17,953 bases of DNA from Lachnospiraceae bacterium (lineage in GTDB: Bacteria > Bacillota > Clostridia > Lachnospirales > Lachnospiraceae): positions 1 through 17,953 of the forward strand of contig JAFOIS010000088.1 of assembly GCA_017420605.1 (NCBI GenBank), given 5' to 3'. A program made the translations under genes and the position numbers. Positions 13,696 to 17,953 of this stretch are shown here, piece by piece. The notes under the pieces are model-generated. The model worked only from the letters and a program-made list of their open reading frames with translations, ran no database searches and was not told the DNA's origin. Every line of letters starts with the position of its first letter. Position 1 is the first letter of the stretch.

Positions 13696-14779
13696 GGTAT
13701 TCCTCCATCAGCGAAAGAAAACGGTCGAACAGATGCGCGCTGTCCTGCGGTCCCGGCGCGCTCTCCGGATGATACTGGACGCTGAACGCACTGTCCCCGG
13801 CGCTCCGCAGCCCTTCCACCGTCCCGTCCAGAAGGTTTCTGTGCGTCACGGCAAGCGGGGTGGCCGCAAGGCTCGCCTCGTCCACCGCGTAGGAATGGTT
13901 CTGGGAAGTGATCTCGATCTTTCCGGTCGTAAGGTCCTTTACCGGGTGATTTCCGCCGCGGTGGCCGAATTTCAGTTTGTACGTTTTCGCGCCGCAGGCC
14001 AGCGCCAGGATCTGGTGCCCGAGGCAAATGCCGAAAATCGGCAGCCTGCCAAGGAGCGACCGCACCGTCAGGATCGTCTCCGGCACGTCTTCCGGATCGC
14101 CCGGCCCGTTGGACAGAAAGAGACCGTCCGGGTGAAGCGCAAGGATCTCCTCCGCCCCCGTATTCCATGGAACGACCGTCACACGGCACCCCCTGCGCAC
14201 AAGGGACCGTACGATATTCCGCTTCATCCCGCAGTCGATCGCCGCCACGTGAAACCTTTCCTGCTCTCCGCAGACTGTGTACGGCCTCCGGCAGCTGACA
14301 TGTGCGACCGCGTCGCGGGGCACCCGGTACTCCCTGATTTTCCGGAGACCCTCTTCCACGGACGTATCCGCGCCGGTAAGGAGCGCCATCCGGCTTCCGT
14401 GATCGCGGATCGAGCGGTTCAGTTTTCTTGTGTCGACGCCGCTGATCCCGGCGATGCCGTACTCCTCCATCACTTCCCCGAGCGTTCTTACGGAACGGAA
14501 ATTGGAGGGCTCGTCGTTGTATTCCCGCACGATGAGGGCGCCGATCGTGGGCGTGTCCGTCTCATAATCGTCCTCCGCCATGCCGTAGTTTCCGATCAGC
14601 GGATACGTCATGACGACCGCCTGCCCGGTATAGGACGGATCGGACAGGATCTCCTGATAGCCGGCCATGGAGGTATTGAACACGATCTCCAGGATCTTCT
14701 CCTTTGCCGCGCCGAACGAGAACCCCGTGTACGCGGTGCCGTCCTCCAGGATGATCTTTCTGTCAGGCTGTTTTGCCAT
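13679..14779 (-). CDS. carA: Carbamoyl-phosphate synthase small subunit
   Basis: CarA is the glutaminase partner of CarB and channels ammonia to it. The 366-residue protein has the CPSase small-chain N-terminal domain (LEDGTAYTGFSFG; FNTSMAGYQEILSDPSY). A class I amidotransferase domain runs from about 177, with SNGPGDP (223-229), the nucleophile Cys252 in FGICLGHQ, and His337 and Glu339 in VQYHPE. Length is normal for the bacterial subunit. It starts 10 bases after the pyrG stop with GGGGAGAG as ribosome site and overlaps carB by 17 bases. I see no leader peptide, PyrR-type attenuator or arginine operator in front of it, so control probably lies further upstream in the operon. Confidence 0.97.
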   Translation of the reverse strand: MAKQPDRKIILEDGTAYTGFSFGAAKEKILEIVFNTSMAGYQEILSDPSYTGQAVVMTYPLIGNYGMAEDDYETDTPTIGALIVREYNDEPSNFRSVRTLGEVMEEYGIAGISGVDTRKLNRSIRDHGSRMALLTGADTSVEEGLRKIREYRVPRDAVAHVSCRRPYTVCGEQERFHVAAIDCGMKRNIVRSLVRRGCRVTVVPWNTGAEEILALHPDGLFLSNGPGDPEDVPETILTVRSLLGRLPIFGICLGHQILALACGAKTYKLKFGHRGGNHPVKDLTTGKIEITSQNHSYAVDEASLAATPLAVTHRNLLDGTVEGLRSAGDSAFSVQYHPESAPGPQDSAHLFDRFLSLMEEYRAKEK

Positions 14780-14789
14780 CTCTCTCCCC

Positions 14790-16430
<1,641 letters not shown>

Positions 16431-17953
16431 CTATTCCCATTCCACCGTCGCCGGCGGTTTGGAGGAAATATCGTAGACTACCCGGGATATGCCCGCCACT
16501 TCCCCGGTGATCCGGCTGCTCGCCCGCTCCAGCACCTCAAAGGGAATGCGCGACCAGTCCGCGGTCATGAAGTCGTCGGTGGAGACCGCCCGGAGCGCCA
16601 CCGTATAGCCATAGGTCCGGGCATCCCCCATCACGCCGACGGTGCGGGTATCGGTGATGACCGCAAAATACTGGTCCGGGCGCTGCTTTTGCGGCAGGCG
16701 GTCCACCTCTTCCCGGAAAATGGCGTCCGCCGCCTGCAGGATCTGCACTTTCCTTGCGGAGACGTCGCCGATGATCCGTACCGCAAGGCCCGGCCCCGGG
16801 AAAGGCTGGCGCCATACCAGCTCGCGCGGCAGTCCCAGCATGGTGCCGACCGTCCGCACCTCGTCCTTGAAGAGGTCCCGGAGGGGTTCGACGATCTCGT
16901 CAAAAGAGATCCTCTCCGGCAGGCCGCCCACGTTGTGATGGCTTTTGATAACGGCGGACGCGCCTTTTCCACTCTCGATCACGTCCGGGTAAATGGTCCC
17001 CTGCGCGAGCGCGTGGACATGGCCGATCTTCTTCGCCTCCTCTTCGAAGACGCGGATGAATTCTTCTCCGATGATCTTCCGTTTCCGCTCCGGTGCGGTG
17101 ATCGACGCGAGCCGGCGCAGGAACCGCTCCTGCGCGTCCACCCGGATCAGGCGCACGCCGAAGGTCTCCCGGAAGGTCTTTTCCACAAGATCCGCTTCCC
17201 CCTTGCGAAGGAGCCCGTGATCCACGAAAACGCAGATGAGGTCCTGCCCGATGGCCCGGTGAAGAAGCAGCGCCGCAACAGACGAGTCCACGCCGCCGGA
17301 AAGCGCGAGCAGCACCTTTTTCCCGGCGAGGGATGCGCGGTACCGCGCGATGGCCTGTTCCGCGTAGTCGGCGGCGTCCCAGTCGCCCCGGCACAGGCAG
17401 ATGCGGTAGAGGAAGTTATGCAGGATCTGTTTTCCGTATGCGGTATGCGTCACCTCGGGATGGAACTGGACGCCGTAGAGCTTCTTTTCGTCGTCGGCGA
17501 GCGCGGCGCAGGGGCACTTCGGCGTCGAGGCGATCACCCGGTATCCCGCAGGCGGCGCGCTGATGAAATCGGTATGGCTCATCCAGCAGACGCTTTCCTC
17601 CGGAACGTCCCGGAACAGGATATGACGCGCCGCATGGAGCTCCGTCTTTCCGTATTCACTGCCGCCTTCCGCGGCGGATACGGTCCCGCCCGCAAGATAC
17701 GCAAGAAGCTGGGCGCCGTAACAGATGCCGAGGATGGGGATCCCCGCCTTAAGGATCTGCGGATCATAGTGCGGGGACGCCGGGTCGTAGACGCTCATCG
17801 GGCCGCCGGTAAAGATGATCCCGCACCAGCCTCCGCTTCGGATCTCCTTAAGCGAGATCCTGTCATAGGACCGTATTTCCGCATAGACGTGCTCCTCCCG
17901 CACCCTGCGGGCGATGAGCTGGTTATACTGCCCTCCGAAATCCAGAACCAGTA
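16431..17953 (-). CDS. guaA: GMP synthase (glutamine-hydrolysing), 5' end cut off
   Basis: GuaA converts XMP to GMP with ATP and glutamine. The frame runs off the right edge: the last visible codons encode LVLDFGGQYNQLIARRV, the canonical GuaA N terminus, so only a handful of residues are missing and the internal GTG at 17903 is not the start. About 506 residues are visible. The amidotransferase domain shows Cys77 in GICYGAQ and His164 and Glu166 in VQFHPE (visible numbering). The ATP pyrophosphatase loop SGGVDSS is at about 218-224. The C terminus ends in KPPATVEWE, the family signature. It is the first gene seen of the six-gene operon. The promoter and any purine-responsive element lie outside the window. 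Confidence 0.97.
   Translation of the reverse strand, partial: LVLDFGGQYNQLIARRVREEHVYAEIRSYDRISLKEIRSGGWCGIIFTGGPMSVYDPASPHYDPQILKAGIPILGICYGAQLLAYLAGGTVSAAEGGSEYGKTELHAARHILFRDVPEESVCWMSHTDFISAPPAGYRVIASTPKCPCAALADDEKKLYGVQFHPEVTHTAYGKQILHNFLYRICLCRGDWDAADYAEQAIARYRASLAGKKVLLALSGGVDSSVAALLLHRAIGQDLICVFVDHGLLRKGEADLVEKTFRETFGVRLIRVDAQERFLRRLASITAPERKRKIIGEEFIRVFEEEAKKIGHVHALAQGTIYPDVIESGKGASAVIKSHHNVGGLPERISFDEIVEPLRDLFKDEVRTVGTMLGLPRELVWRQPFPGPGLAVRIIGDVSARKVQILQAADAIFREEVDRLPQKQRPDQYFAVITDTRTVGVMGDARTYGYTVALRAVSTDDFMTADWSRIPFEVLERASSRITGEVAGISRVVYDISSKPPATVEWE

Noticed and set aside
10651..13785. 1044-codon open frame on the plus strand opposite carB
   Set aside because: It is antisense to an unmistakable full-length carB. 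Long antisense frames are expected in GC-rich genes that avoid certain codons. The product is Arg/His/Asp rich without any family motif.
17580..17903. Internal GTG at 17903 as start of guaA
   Set aside because: The upstream codons to the window edge encode the conserved GuaA N terminus, so the gene is simply cut by the edge.

Overview
This is a GC-rich stretch (nearly 60% by eye) of a Clostridia-type chromosome, most likely Lachnospiraceae or a close relative. The evidence is a SAM-I riboswitch in front of metK, consensus sigma-A promoters and AGGAG ribosome sites, a ~388-residue SerA of the kind I associate with Lachnospiraceae, and an LL-diaminopimelate aminotransferase (dapL) beside dapF. 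The family assignment is inference. I see no mobile element, phage, CRISPR, tRNA, rRNA or defence locus. Nearly everything encoded is core metabolism.

Layout from left to right. Positions 1-~190 hold a 74-nt direct-repeat array that probably runs past the left edge. Then, all on the minus strand: a two-component pair (kinase 1154-2389, regulator 283-972), metK (2733-3926) behind a SAM-I riboswitch with an intrinsic terminator, an MscS-type channel (4233-5036), murA (5122-6411) and a small tail-anchored membrane protein (6592-6885). serA (7258-8424) is the only plus-strand gene, with its own promoter. It converges on a six-gene minus-strand operon read right to left as guaA-pyrG-carA-carB-dapF-dapL. 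guaA is cut by the right edge and lacks only its first few codons.

How the genes work together. GuaA, PyrG and CarA all carry class I glutamine amidotransferase chemistry. The operon therefore groups glutamine-dependent nucleotide and carbamoyl-phosphate synthesis with the last steps toward meso-diaminopimelate (DapL, DapF). Diaminopimelate and MurA both feed peptidoglycan. MetK makes S-adenosylmethionine and its mRNA senses that product. SerA starts serine synthesis.

The most unusual signals are not classical genes. (1) The kinase-regulator gap is open in the -1 frame, encodes a pentapeptide repeat and ends in an ATGA overlap with the regulator start, which suggests a frameshifted or recoded kinase tail. 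(2) Short tandem duplications recur in gaps and at gene 3' ends, two of them copying a gene's stop codon. (3) The murA leader has two hairpins presenting the same CTGGGGAG sequence, behind a palindrome on the -10 box. No new multi-gene system is evident.
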